Positions 11,287-23,250 of a DNA stretch of 64,000 bases are shown here, piece after piece. The position numbers were made by a program, and so were the translations under genes. The notes under the pieces are model-generated. The model did no database searches, was not told where the DNA came from, and worked only from the letters and a program-made list of their open reading frames with translations. Within the stretch, counting starts at the first letter, position 1, and the number at the start of each line of letters is the position of its first letter. Origin of the DNA: Trileptium ribeirensis (lineage: Eukaryota > Nematoda > Enoplea > Enoplida > Thoracostomopsidae); NCBI GenBank assembly GCA_030248225.1, contig JASANE010000768.1, forward strand, positions 44,524-108,523, read 5' to 3'.

Positions 11287-13317
11287 ATGTTTGAACTCAT
11301 GAAAGCAAGTATCACTAATATTTGTAGATAGGGCGCCACAGTCACAATACAATAGTCCGGTGGACTTGTGGCAAACCCTCAGATTTAAGCTCATTAAAAT
11401 ATCCTCTGTTAAGAATCTCATCATATGTTATATGCGGTGGCAACGATAGCCCCGCGGTAGCATTTGTATTTTTGTTATTAGGCCCTACGTTAACCACCCC
11501 CATTAGCGGTGGTATATTCTCCACGCGTATGCGTGGTATTTTTTTGTATATAACACAAAACCTGGCGTCTACAAAGTCCATTAAGATTGGCTACGTCTTA
11601 ACGAAGCGATAATATAATAATATAGACTTGGATCATGCACGTATACTGTATCATGTAATGTTATTTCTTTTTGTACTAACAGCCTTATTTGGGAAGCTGT
11701 CAGAATGCCAGCAGAAAGTGTTCCCCTGTTGCTAGCTAGCACCATGGCTTTAATTTTATTGCGCACCTTGTTACTAAGAGTTCTCAGAATTTAAAGCAAT
11801 TTTCAAATTGCTACTAAAATAAATTAAAGCCCCACCGAGAGCATAACATTTCAAATCGTAAAGCTTTAAACAGGACAAAAGTTTTTTGAATCTTTAATAA
11901 TTGTACAACTTCTGGTTAAGTTAAACTTAAAAACAAACCGCGCAATTACGATAGCAAGCGCCTGGCATTTCAAACAGCTATTTTCAGACTCCATTAATTT
12001 TGTCAAACAATAAAAATATTGAATGAAAATAACCGACGTGAATCTTCTTATTATGTGTTCGCAGAACCTATTAAAAATTTAACTAGAAGAATTATTAAAA
12101 AAATAGAATAATAATGAATATTAAAAAATGCAAAAAAATTAATTCTCCTTAAATTTTGTCAGATTTTGTAAAGATACCTTGTATTTTCAAACAAAAAAAT
12201 CATAGAGCAAAGCAGAAAGCAACATAGAAGTCCTTGTTAGAGGGAAACACTACAACGTATACTACGAACGAGAGCATTGACTACAACAAAGAATAGTGTG
12301 GGTACGGTTGTAGCCAACGAACAGCCATAGATATATGTGGCCCAGATTATAGGTATCTGAAATGAAGCATAATATCAGCAAGTCATGGACACAGCATACT
12401 GTCCTTTTTGTTCAGCAAAGTTTTGCAGTTTCCATTACGCCACTTTAATTTTCGCTAAATCCCCGTATTCCAATACAATATAAAAAATTCATGTACTCTA
12501 AACCGGCAACCTTATAATCATTCTAAAGCATTTTCAACACATGTAACAAAATCATAAGATACACGTAATAACAAAGTGACGCGAGAATAAATATCAAAAT
12601 TGGTGTCGCCGGCAACCGGGACAATACTAATCCGTTCGACAGAACGTTCTATAATTGTTACGATAGATAACAAGGTGGCTTCAATTAAAATTCGGTCATT
12701 GTAAAGGATCCGTCGTGGATACATAATCTCACACACTGTTACATATGTGAAGTATTTCCACTCTTGCAAACAAAATTCAAGCTAAAACATACGATAAACT
12801 GTAATGTGGGAGTCATGTTTTCTTTTTATTCTCCACTATACTACTAAATTGGCACAGTACGGGCATAAATTTGACCACTCTAGATCGCAAGTGTAAAACG
12901 TGGCGATGCTCTGGCACAAAAATGTAACCGAGCTGTTTGCTGCCTACTTGAACCATTGCCAACAAACGGATTTTTCCCTTTTGTATATGAAACTAGCACT
13001 AACTTTCAAGGAATAATCCCAAAATTAGCAGATGATAAATAAGACACGTATGAACGTTGAAATGAAATAACCTTCTCGAAGCTTAAGCGAAGTAGGTGCG
13101 AGATTAGCATGATTCATTCTGATCTTCTGCTGAGAGAACCACTAACTGAACTACCGAGTTTACTGCAAAGCAAATTTAGCTAACATTTATGCACAACTAA
13201 ACTTAAGATGATCTCGCTGACGCTGACGCTAAAGCTATTATGCTTTATGTTAAAATTTTCATTACCGAACATTTTCTTGTTGGTCACAATATACTACAAT
13301 GGTCAGAATATATGCGG
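11287..13317. other. Intergenic DNA, nothing recognised
   Basis: AT-rich sequence with only short, unsupported open frames on both strands. No repeats were detected by eye. Confidence 0.45.
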
Positions 13318-16243
13318 AGTTCACAGAAAAATGTGTGCAATTACTCGACATCGTCAACATATACACACGTGTGTATGGAATCATTACTTTCGATAGTATG
13401 TAACAACCTACGTGAGTTGTTACATAAAGCCGGTTCTGCGTAACAACTTTGGTACGTTGTTACGCATAATAGCGTGTACTTAACTACATTGCTAATGTTG
13501 TTACGTTTTCCCGTAAATGTATCTGCCCCTACTATTTTATATTTTATACTACATTTGGATATGTCTAGACACAAGACCTCGACGTCAACGGTCCAAACAA
13601 ATGCCTATTCGTTTCTTTTGATGATTGATACATTGCCAAGATGTTACTTGTTGACGATGATCAAATTTTGTGGGTTAGTTTCATTGCTTTGAGTATACCT
13701 CCCATATTAATTCCCTCATACAAATTTCGGCCCAAGAGCTGACCTATACACTTACTATAACGGGACTTCGATCACTGAAATTGCGCTACTTATTTAAACA
13801 TAAAATTCTGTTTGCATTTCAATTGAAACCTTAAATAAATGGCACGGTTTGTGTCTTGTAAGCTCTGGCATTAAACATATAGATATCAAACAAGATGAGT
13901 ATTTAAGGTTATTTGTAATAATTACTAGTCTTAGTTCGCACTAGTGCTTGAAACTCACGGGCGACAGATACAGTAGTTCGCCCGGATTGAAAATTTCGAC
14001 AGTTGTCAGCTCTAATTCTCAGAAATGAACCACTATATAATTAATTACAGCAGAAGTTTACACGGGGCGCGAAGCATTTTCGATAACTTACTTTCGTAGC
14101 TTAGTTCGTAAATAACACACGGTGCTCGTAGAATGAAAAATTTGATAAAATCTATCAATCTGGTGTAGAATTTGCGTCGAACAGACGAACAAAAAATTTT
14201 TTGCCACTATTGTTGTGCATTTGATGAAACTCCGCTCTCTGTGTTTCAAGTATTTGTAACACACTTATTGAGTTCAGCTAAAGAGAATACCAGTACGTAT
14301 GACATGAATCAAAATCCTACTTTTGTTGCTTTAGAATAGTACGATCTTCAATCCCATAACGCTCACAAAAATATACAACCACTGCGTTATATTGTATCAG
14401 TGTTACAGATTTTTATCACGCGAATTTGAGATATTCGCGCTGAATTCGAGGTGTCCTTCTCAAATTCGTTTCCAATTCTCTCATTTTTGTAACGCCGGTA
14501 TAACTTAGAAATTTAGATAGCTTGGACACGTTTTGAAGTCAATAATGTCTTAAGATAATTTAAAGTGATAGATTCCTCAATTTGCCACCCCAACTGTGTT
14601 TACTTTAACTAATAAATATAAATTTCTCAAACGTGTCAAGGTATTTTATCGAATATGACTGTGGATTGTGCCTGTTTACTTAGTGCACAACCATTCAAAC
14701 ATTTTAGCAATTTCGCATTAATTAGAAATGCAATAATAGAATATTCGCCGTACAAATTGGAAGCATTAAAAATAATTTGAGTTCTTTTATGACTCGCCAT
14801 CGAGTTAGAACTGATATGCCAACCGTAGTTTTAACATTTTATCAGTCATTAAGAGATCGCGACTAAAGGATATAACTACATAGACCATTGGTAAAGGATG
14901 TTCAACTGTGTATCATCTAACACAGCAGCGGTCCAAAAATGGTTCGAATGATAGATTCAAGCAATTAGTCCGTTTCGTCGAGCTGAAGGTGAAATATGTT
15001 AGGAAAGCAGCAGCTGCGGAAGGTACAGTCCGGTATTCTGCTGCCTTTGTAATATAAATGTATTAACTGCAGTAAACTGCGTAAATAAATTGTATACTTA
15101 TATATCCCATCAATATGATATATAGAATATGACTATCAGCTTCGGCATCATACATAAAGATTAATTTATGGAACGAACTAAGTGAAGGTCAGCATATAGC
15201 ATCGGTGCTATTTTGTTAGTTTAAAATGGTGGGCACATGTTGGGGATTAGAAGCTTTAGAAGCAAACTCCATCACCATTCTGAACACTTGTGGCGTGCAT
15301 AAACACATAAAATTTAGTTCTTTAAAGATGGCAAAGGCTTTGGAGTCGCAGACAAAACTAGGATTGGTTACAATGGGTACAAAAGCAGCGGAGATAGAGG
15401 TTTGGATTGGATTAAAAACTATCCGATTTATCTTTGCTCTAAGTGACCAAAAATCTTGAATTGTTGGTCACTCATTTAGTTATACCCATGGGGTTGCATT
15501 TACTTTACATATGTCGAAAGCCACCGCTTAGTATTAAGCTTTCGCAGTACTAATCTCCGACATCCGAATTTTTAATGCGAATTGTGACACATTTGCCCAG
15601 TGTCTGTGCTTGTAGAGTCCAGTTTTCCTAGCTATAACTGCTTGAATACATGTTTAAACAACGGTGAATGCAATACAATATTTCCTTTGTAAATAGATTA
15701 CCACAGTTCAACTCAGTTAAATGAATTAACCCTCTAACGTTCACTGTCCTTAAGGCAGGTCAGCGAACACTGTGTACTGTGTTGAAACGGTATGGCTGAA
15801 GGGAGTAGAGTTTCTACTGAGGGATATAGGGGCAATCGTTAAAAAATTATTGTCTGTTTCTGTCATTCATAACTCATCTTCGTATGGATCTGTGGATTTC
15901 GGTAATTTTTTTATTCAATAGTAAAATTAACAAGGATGTTGCCTTTAGTTTAACGGAAACAGCTTCGACCTCGGACCTTAAATGTCCGTAACAACATTCG
16001 ATTGTTGTTATAAAGCTGCGAATACACGTAACAAAATTCGAGAGTAACAAATAGGACGGAACAATATCAGCAACGTTGTTATATACAAAGGAATTATGCG
16101 TAACAACGTACCAAAGTTGTTACACAGAGCCGCTTTGCGTAACAACTCACGAATGTTGTTATATACTATCGAATGTAATGTTCCATACACACGTGTGTAT
16201 ATGCTGACGATGTCGAGTAAGCGCACACATTTCTCTGTGAACG
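13318..16243. mobile_element. 2.9-kb element with ~193-bp terminal inverted repeats (family member A)
   Basis: The segment 13318-13510 matches the reverse complement of 16052-16243 over its whole length, at roughly 80-85% identity by eye. The outermost bases read GTTCACAGA(A/G)AAATGTGTGC on both sides. Inside the arms there are further short palindromes built on GTTGTTACG/CGTAACAAC and on ACACACGTGTGT. The 2.5-kb interior shows no recognisable transposase. It is therefore a non-autonomous element with long TIRs. The same terminal sequence bounds a smaller element at 60689-61488. No clear target-site duplication was found. Confidence 0.8.
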
Positions 16244-16614
16244 ACTCAATACTGCTTTTTGTTATCGAATATCAAATATGTTCGCGAACATAATTTTTTC
16301 GGATTTGTATTCACAATTGGCATGTTCACGGACAGTAATTGATAAATAATGGGGCGTTTAAGTTAAGATGTGTGCAAAATGACTCAAAGTTGTCCAACAG
16401 TCTCATGAGGCGCACACCGTTTCCGTATATAGGTTTTCTAGACACCTCGGACAACTAGAGGAGTCTTACGTGACTGTGAGGTTTTGCATGACAAGTCTGC
16501 ACTGACTATGAATTTTGTCCAATACAGTCTCCGGCGACAACAGCTAAAACACGCTCCAAAAATTGAATTTCCTGCCTCAGCAACTGTTAAAATTTAAATT
16601 TCTACCGTTATAGT

Positions 16615-16851
16615 TGTTGAGACTACGTAATTACAAACAAAGAATGATCAGGAAAACATGATGTAATGTAAACATGATGCAATATTGACGAGGGACACAT
16701 GATGATATTTGCATTTTGTTATTCTGATGCAATGTTGTATCAAATTGAGTGGGTGATACTAACTATTTAAGAAATGGATTTTCGCCCATTTGGTCTAGTT
16801 CGTTCATGTTTGATTTTACAGTAAACTGTTAATTTACTCCAAGTCACGACA
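16615..16851 (+). repeat. 5' LTR
   Basis: This 237-bp repeat begins TGT and ends ACA and is 235/237 identical to the 3' LTR. A TATTTAA box lies at 16764-16770. The motif ACATGATG occurs several times in the first half. Confidence 0.96.
16764..16770 (+). promoter_or_regulatory. Probable TATA box in the 5' LTR
   Basis: TATTTAA is followed about 80 bp later by the LTR end, which is a plausible distance for a short R-U5. The same sequence is present in the 3' LTR. Inferred from position only. Confidence 0.4.
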
Positions 16852-16859
16852 GAGTTTAT

Positions 16860-16877
16860 TGGCGATCAGGGCTTCGT
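16860..16877 (+). other. Probable primer-binding site
   Basis: TGGCGATCAGGGCTTCG begins eight bases after the 5' LTR. Retrotransposon primer sites start with TGG, complementary to the CCA end of a tRNA. I did not identify the tRNA. Confidence 0.5.
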
Positions 16878-16945
16878 GTTCACGTTAGTTTATCTTGTGT
16901 TTGATTCATCAACACGTGTTACACTCAACGCTACGATTCATCGAA

Positions 16946-19054
16946 ATGGCAGAGATTGCGCAAATGCTCAAGTTGTTCCAAGACCAGATGTCATTGCAGC
17001 AGCAACAACATCAACAACAAATGGCCCTCCTTCAAGAGCAAAATCGCCATTTGATGGATGCCCTCCACGGTACGAGTGGTCAAGCGATTCCGTCCTCAAT
17101 TCCCGGGTTCACGCCATTCGATTCGACGTCCGAATTGTGGGCTGACTACTGGGACCGGTTCGTTACATTCGTGGGTGCGCATTCCATTCCTTCCGAAAAG
17201 AGGGCTCAAGTGTTCCTGACCAATCAATCGGGTCCCGTCTACAAGATGTTGGGCAATCTGGCCGCCCAGCAGACACCTTCAAAAGAAATCAACGCCTTGT
17301 CGATCGACGAGATTGTCGCGTTCATGAGGGAACAGTTCGACCCTAAGCGTTTCGTTGTTCGAGAGCGATACAAGTTCTTGTCCGACATGCAACGCAAGCC
17401 CGGCGAAACGGTCCAAGAGCTGGCCTCCCGCATTCGTCAGGACGCTGCGACGTGCGATTTTCCATCGATCGAGAACCCCCAAGATGAAGCCATGCGCACA
17501 CGATTCATCTGTTCCGTGGGCAACGAGGTGGTTCTCAAGGCGATTTTCAAGGTCCCCAACGACGAATTGTCCTTCCTTATGGCCATTTCGATTGCAACGG
17601 AAACCGAAGAGGCGGCCAAGGTGGCGAAGGAGACGGTGTATGGGTCCCGATCGAAACCGATCCTTCAAGTCAAATCGAGTCCAAGAAAACCCAGTGGACG
17701 AAGAACAACGGCCGGGTCAAATGCCTCAACCAATACCAGCCACAAAGTTTCAATTCCCAAGGGCACGTGTGGGCGATGTGGACGAACCGATCATAAAGGC
17801 AACGACTATCCCCACAAAGAGACCAAGTGCCATCACTGCGGTATCGTAGGGCATTTGGAGAAAGTATGCCTCAAGAAGAAGAGGGGATCGCCGGTCAGTG
17901 GATCGAAACCTGTCAAGTCAATTCGTTCAACGGACGTGGTCAAGGTGATCAATGGAGTGCCTCAGCTGGAGCAACCGATCGATATCAATGGCCGTCGATT
18001 CGACTTCGAGGTGGATACTGGGGCAGGGGACAACTTCTGCACCGAGCAAGTCTGGGCATCCTTGGGCAAGCCGGTTCTGCAACCAGTCTCGCGTCAATAC
18101 GAGTCCGCAACCGGTGATCCGCTACCCATCAAAGGATACTTCCGGGCATCAGTAGCCATTCCGGGTCGACAACCCCTAACAATCCCGTTCACGGTGGCAT
18201 CAAAAGGCAAGCTTAACCTGCTGGGTCGCGATGGAATTCTGGCGTTGGCGATCGATGTCACGTCCCTGCTACGATGCAAGGACGACGTGTCAAGTGTCGC
18301 ATTGATCACTCAAGTTCAACCCAGTCCGCTTGTCACCGAAGCTCTTCAGAATGCCTGCCAACAAATCTGCTCCGAATTCCCGGATCTGTTTAAGCCGGAA
18401 TTGGGGTGTCTCAAAGATGTTCAACTCGATATTCAGTTCAAGCCGGATGCGCATCCCGTCTTTTGCAAAGCACGTCCGGTTCCGCTGGCAATTCAGGACG
18501 ATCTCAATCAAGCGTATGATGCCGGGATCGCTCGAGGTGTATGGAAGCCGACCAGTTTCAACAGTTACGGAACGCCGGTGGTACCGATTCGAAAGCCCGC
18601 GCTTCCGGGTCATACAACGTCCAAGCTTCGAGTGTGTGGCGATTACTCGGTCACTATCAACCGTCAACTCGAGGATCATCGACAACCCATGCCGCTTCCC
18701 GAAGACCTCATGCGACGACTAGGCGGAGGGCATGGATTCACGAAGATTGATCTTGCGGACGCCTACAATCAAATTGAACTGTCACCCGACAGTCAAAAGA
18801 AGCTGGCCCTCAGCACCCATCGCGGAGTCTTGCTCCAGCTGCGACTACCATTTGGTATCAAGTCCGCACCCGGCTACTTTCAACAAACAATGGAACAGTT
18901 GACTGCCGACTTGGAAGGCGTGGCCGTATATCTCGACGACATTCTGGTAAGCGCTCAAGACTCCCAAAGTCATCTTCGCAACCTGCGGCGGCTGCTTCAA
19001 CGGCTGAGCGATAAAGGTTTGCGATGTAGACGAGAAAAATGCGTCTTTGCTTAA
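16946..19054 (+). CDS. Gypsy Gag-protease-reverse transcriptase part of polyprotein, ends at premature stop
   Basis: I chose the ATG at 16946 (context CGAAATGG) because the coding similarity to the second Gypsy element (MATTVELIQLLQ...) begins there. An in-frame ATG 51 bp upstream adds residues with no counterpart. Residues 1-260 are a Gag with a Gln-rich coiled start. Zinc knuckles lie at 275-288 and 295-308. The second is intact (CHHCGIVGHLEKVC), but the first has Tyr in place of its last Cys. The aspartic protease motif DTGA starts at residue 357. The reverse transcriptase begins near residue 500, with KIDLADAYNQ around 600 and the catalytic YLDD at 662-665. Codon 703 is TAA, inside the region joining RT to RNase H. 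The frame continues unchanged beyond it, so the element cannot make full-length Pol without readthrough. Confidence 0.93.
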   Translation: MAEIAQMLKLFQDQMSLQQQQHQQQMALLQEQNRHLMDALHGTSGQAIPSSIPGFTPFDSTSELWADYWDRFVTFVGAHSIPSEKRAQVFLTNQSGPVYKMLGNLAAQQTPSKEINALSIDEIVAFMREQFDPKRFVVRERYKFLSDMQRKPGETVQELASRIRQDAATCDFPSIENPQDEAMRTRFICSVGNEVVLKAIFKVPNDELSFLMAISIATETEEAAKVAKETVYGSRSKPILQVKSSPRKPSGRRTTAGSNASTNTSHKVSIPKGTCGRCGRTDHKGNDYPHKETKCHHCGIVGHLEKVCLKKKRGSPVSGSKPVKSIRSTDVVKVINGVPQLEQPIDINGRRFDFEVDTGAGDNFCTEQVWASLGKPVLQPVSRQYESATGDPLPIKGYFRASVAIPGRQPLTIPFTVASKGKLNLLGRDGILALAIDVTSLLRCKDDVSSVALITQVQPSPLVTEALQNACQQICSEFPDLFKPELGCLKDVQLDIQFKPDAHPVFCKARPVPLAIQDDLNQAYDAGIARGVWKPTSFNSYGTPVVPIRKPALPGHTTSKLRVCGDYSVTINRQLEDHRQPMPLPEDLMRRLGGGHGFTKIDLADAYNQIELSPDSQKKLALSTHRGVLLQLRLPFGIKSAPGYFQQTMEQLTADLEGVAVYLDDILVSAQDSQSHLRNLRRLLQRLSDKGLRCRREKCVFA

Positions 19055-21142
19055 TCGAAAGTTGAATATCTCGGATTCACACTGTCCAGAGACGGAGTTT
19101 CGAAGGGCCGTAAAGTGGACGCTGTTCAACAGATGCCACCACCTCAAGATGTCACTTCACTGCAGTCATTTCTCGGATCAATTCAATTCTATGGACGATT
19201 TTTGCCGAACTTATCAACCGTTACTGAGCCTCTGAATCGACTGCGTAAAAAGGGTGTTCCGTGGCAATGGGGAACGGAGCAACAGTCGGCTTTCGATAAA
19301 TTGAAGTATATGCTGGCAAAAGATGTCACGCTGGCTCATTTTGATGCTACCAAGCCGATCGGAATCTCTTGCGATGCGTCCAGCGTCGGTATTGGAGCGG
19401 TTCTCTTTCACCGATTTCCCGACGGCAGCGAACGACCGATCGCAAATGTTTCAAAAACATTGACGAAGATGCAAAAGGGATATGGTCAGGTGCAAAAAGA
19501 AGCTCTTGCCATCGTCTTCGCACTCCACAAGTTCCATCAGTTCTTGTACGGACGAAGATTCATCCTCGTCACAGATCACAAGCCGCTCATTGCAATGTTT
19601 GGTCCCGACAAGGCTACTCCAGCATTAGCTGCAAACCGACTAGCACGATGGGCCGCGATGCTGCATCAGTACGATTACGACATCGAATTCCGGAAGACGG
19701 TCGATCACGGCAACGCCGATGCCCTAAGTCGATTGCCGGCGAGTGACGATCCTCAATTCGACGACAAAGAAGATGCCATCGATCAGGATATTGTCTGCAC
19801 AATCCACACGATTGGGCACCAACTGCATATTTGTGACGGTCAAGCAATGATCAAGGCTACAGCGGTGGATCCGGTTCTTCCGTTGGTAATGCGGTATACC
19901 AGAGAAGGATGGCCTCGTGTTCAGACGAGTGATGGTGTTTCTTCCGAAGCAATCGAAACGTTCCGACGGCTGTCCGAATCCCTGAGCGCTGCCGACGGCT
20001 GCCTATTTTACGGAAGCCGGCTAGTAATTCCAACGGCACTTCGCCCACAGGTTATGGACATCCTCCACTGTGGTCACTTTGGTGTACAACGTATGAAGCA
20101 ACTTGCCCGATCTGCCGTATACTGGCCTGGTATCGACAGCGACATTGTGGAACAAGCTAGCCGATGTACGACCTGTGCTGAACATCAGAACAAATCGTCC
20201 AAATCTACAAACCATCCTTGGATGCTTCCTGAGAAGCCGCGGAGTCGCATTCATATCGACCATGCCATCAACTTCCTTGGTCATAACTGGCTAGTCATCA
20301 TGGACGCATACTCCAAGTATCCGTGCGTTCATCCGACGGGTCCGATCACGGTGCGAGCCACTGTCGAACTGCTGATGCAAAGCTTCGCTCATTTCGGGTT
20401 CCCGCACACGATCGTTACCGACAACGCGCCTACCTTCAAATCTCACGAATTTCAGTCATGGTGCAGCGAGCGAGGTATCGCACATTTGTCTGGTGCACCG
20501 TATCATCCAGCAACCAACGGAGCAGCCGAGCGGCTTGTCCAAACGTTTAAGCAAGCGGTGAAAAAGTCCAGTTTGCCACCGAGGCAGGCGGCTCTCGAGT
20601 TCGCTATGCAGTACCGGAGAACCCCACTAGCGTCTGGACTCTCACCAAGCGAGCTGCTCAACGGTCGCCAAATTAGGTCCCGTATCGACGCCTTGGTTCC
20701 ATCACCCGCACATCGGGCTCAAAGTCGACAGTCGACTGAAAACAATCGATCAAATAACTGGAAAGAAACCGTGAAACCTATCTACAACGTCGGGACTCCC
20801 TGCTATGCCTTGTACTGTGGACCACGACGGGACAGAGAACCTCGATGGATTCCAGCCATGGTCACGAAAGTCTATGGTCCAAGAAGCGTTAATGTCCGCG
20901 TATTGCCCAGAGGACCCACATGGCGGAGACACCTCGAACAGTTGCGACCACGATACGGTGTTGCCGACGATGCTGATCCCGGAGACGACACAGTTCATCC
21001 GGCCCATCAGCCACCAACACCCATTTTTGCACATCCACGACGACGAAATCCTCGTCAACCCGAAGGTGACGAATATGGAAGACACAACCCAAGACGATCT
21101 AAAAGAAGCCAAAAGACGACTACTTGTTTCGCCTGCTCATAA
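19055..21142 (+). CDS. Gypsy RNase H-integrase part of polyprotein, downstream of the in-frame stop
   Basis: This is the same reading frame as the upstream part, separated only by the TAA at 19052-19054; the first ATG inside is at 19115. Numbering from that Met, RNase H spans about 80-205, with acidic residues at D87 (ISCDASS), E129 (VQKEALA) and D154 (VTDHKPL). The integrase zinc-binding region has LHCGHFG near 317 and CTTC at 351-354. The integrase catalytic triad is visible as D382 (IHIDHA), D436 (VTDNAPT) and E472 (GAAERLV). The C-terminal tail is basic and Arg/Pro-rich, and the stop at 21140-21142 lies 34 bp before the 3' LTR. All catalytic residues are kept, which fits a recent insertion with one inactivating change. 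Confidence 0.93.
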   Translation, partial: SKVEYLGFTLSRDGVSKGRKVDAVQQMPPPQDVTSLQSFLGSIQFYGRFLPNLSTVTEPLNRLRKKGVPWQWGTEQQSAFDKLKYMLAKDVTLAHFDATKPIGISCDASSVGIGAVLFHRFPDGSERPIANVSKTLTKMQKGYGQVQKEALAIVFALHKFHQFLYGRRFILVTDHKPLIAMFGPDKATPALAANRLARWAAMLHQYDYDIEFRKTVDHGNADALSRLPASDDPQFDDKEDAIDQDIVCTIHTIGHQLHICDGQAMIKATAVDPVLPLVMRYTREGWPRVQTSDGVSSEAIETFRRLSESLSAADGCLFYGSRLVIPTALRPQVMDILHCGHFGVQRMKQLARSAVYWPGIDSDIVEQASRCTTCAEHQNKSSKSTNHPWMLPEKPRSRIHIDHAINFLGHNWLVIMDAYSKYPCVHPTGPITVRATVELLMQSFAHFGFPHTIVTDNAPTFKSHEFQSWCSERGIAHLSGAPYHPATNGAAERLVQTFKQAVKKSSLPPRQAALEFAMQYRRTPLASGLSPSELLNGRQIRSRIDALVPSPAHRAQSRQSTENNRSNNWKETVKPIYNVGTPCYALYCGPRRDREPRWIPAMVTKVYGPRSVNVRVLPRGPTWRRHLEQLRPRYGVADDADPGDDTVHPAHQPPTPIFAHPRRRNPRQPEGDEYGRHNPRRSKRSQKTTTCFACS

Positions 21143-21176
21143 CGGCGGATTCGAGTTTTCTAATCGGGTTGGGAGG

Positions 21177-21413
21177 TGTTGAGACTACGTAATTACAAAC
21201 AAAGAATGATCAGGAAAACATGATGTAATGTAAACATGATGCAATATTGACGAGGGACATATGATCATATTTGCATTTTGTTATTCTGATGCAATGTTGT
21301 ATCAAATTGAGTGGGTGATACTAACTATTTAAGAAATGGATTTTCGCCCATTTGGTCTAGTTCGTTCATGTTTGATTTTACAGTAAACTGTTAATTTACT
21401 CCAAGTCACGACA
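21177..21413 (+). repeat. 3' LTR
   Basis: 237 bp, starting TGTTGAG and ending CGACA. It is preceded by GGGTTGGGAGG (21166-21176), a candidate polypurine tract for plus-strand priming, and followed directly by the target duplication ATAGT. Confidence 0.96.
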
Positions 21414-22512
21414 ATAGTATAGATAAAACATTAGACGCATAAATCAGTGAGCCAGGGCACTATAGTCTGTCCTATATAGTCAGACTAGACTAGACAGATT
21501 ATCCAGAGAGCTACATGTGGCTGCAAGGCAAACACGAATAGCTAACTCTTGCTATAGCAATGTCCATTGAACTCACTTTCATAGCCGAACAAGACTAAGT
21601 CAAGCTTGCATTCAACTTATAGTAAACGAGTCATAATATGACCGCCTATTTATGACGTCAGAGTTACATTAAACTCGTTCGCGAACCTAGTCGAATTTTG
21701 TTTCAACGCTATGAAATGTTATGGAATTGTCATAACCGGAATGAAAACCTTTAAGTCTGCGCTCGCAGTGAGTCGAATCGAATACTCTATTTGTTCCGTA
21801 ACAATAGATGTAGATTTAACATCGGGAATTGCAAAATAGCATGTTAGTGCGGTCAGTTTAAGTTTAGTCGCGCGTTTAGTAGCCTAATTTAAGACGACTA
21901 AAATCGGTCAAAATCTAGTAATTAATAATCCCCTGGTCATAGGTTACACAGAAACAAAACCGTTTCTTGGTAAAAGCTTTGTAAGCGAATCATTTCCTAT
22001 TTTGTTAACTATTAACTTTAATAAATGCAAGTTCCAATATACTTCCATGCGATACGAGGCTAATTCCCAACAGAAAACGTAGGTGAGCCAATACCAATAA
22101 ATGAGAGTGCGCTCAAGTAATTGCGTAAAGTAATTAGCGTACGGGTCACGTTTTTTATGGTTTTCGGCTACAAGATCAATAGCGCTATTGGTAATTTCGA
22201 TAAAAATCCCATAGCAAAAATAGCCGATAGCAAAAATCCGATAGCGAACCAATAATACAGCTGCGATGAATGACGTCTATAAATATATAGACATGAAATT
22301 CACTGAGTTAGTTCAATCCATACAGGTGTGGACACAAAAGCGTTTGCCAACAACACATGTAGTTTCAGGTAAAATTTTCAACCCCAAAAATACAAGTGTG
22401 TCACAGAAGCAACTTAGACAGTGCAGGTATGTAAAGTATGTAGAATTTTCTAACGAATTAATAAAAACGTTTTACACGCTCTATTCAAGTTAGTATTAAG
22501 TATTTCAACGTC

Positions 22513-23250
22513 TTCCAGTCTGATATTGGTGCCTCCCCCCAGTTTGCTATTGGTGCCCCCTCCCCAGTTTGATATTGGTGCCCCCTCCAGTTTAATATTG
22601 GTGCCCCCCTCCGATTTGTTGTTGGTGCACCCTCCAGTTTGATATTGTTGTCCCCGCCAGTTTCATATTGGTACCAGCTCCAGATTGACATTAGTGTCCC
22701 CGTCCAGCTTTATATTGGTATCCCCTCCGATCTGATATTGGTGCCCCCCTCCAGTTTGATATTGGTGGCCCTTCCAGTTTGATATAGGTACCCCATCCTA
22801 GCTTGATAGTGGTGCCCCACAAGTTTGATATTGGTGCCTCCCTCCAATTTGATATTGGTACCCCAAAATGTTAATGTCTGAATGCACCTACCGAACACCA
22901 TTAATTTTTAGATTCAACATTCGAAAGTTATTATGATCTGTATAACCTATTGTGTATTTTGAGAGTTATAATGTTTGTACAAATACATTATTGTAAATTA
23001 CCTAGTAGTTGAGACCAATAATATGCAGATTGCTGTTTCAGGATTATTGCCATTTTTAGGGGGAGGGGGCACCAATATACTTAACGGAGACACTAATATC
23101 AAACTGGAAGAAGCACCAATTCTAAACCAGAGAGAGAGCACTCCAATATCAATCTGGAGAAGGAACCAGCATCAAACTGGAGGGGGCAGCAATATTAAAC
23201 TGGAAGGGGCACCATTGTAAAACTGGGGGGAGCGCCAATATCAAACTGGA
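22513..23250. repeat. Inverted pair of ~24-bp minisatellites
   Basis: The left arm, 22513-22866, is about 15 copies of CCAGTTTGATATTGGTGCCCC and variants. The right arm, 23057-23250, is about 8 copies of the same unit reversed (GGGGGCACCAATATCAAACTGG). The spacer of about 190 bp is unrelated AT-rich DNA. The whole forms a hairpin-capable structure inside the foldback element. Confidence 0.9.

Larger units (their letters stand above)
16615..21413 (+). mobile_element. Ty3/Gypsy LTR retrotransposon, full length (4799 bp)
   Basis: Two 237-bp direct repeats (16615-16851 and 21177-21413) start TGTTGAGAC and end CACGACA. They flank a gag-pol region in the order gag, protease, reverse transcriptase, RNase H, integrase; integrase after RNase H is the Ty3/Gypsy order. 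A perfect 5-bp target duplication ATAGT lies at 16610-16614 and 21414-21418. The LTRs differ at only two positions (16698 C versus 21260 T; 16704 G versus 21266 C), so the insertion is recent on an evolutionary scale. The polyprotein frame carries one in-frame stop at 19052-19054. A related but truncated element lies on the minus strand at 52165-54480. Confidence 0.97.
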
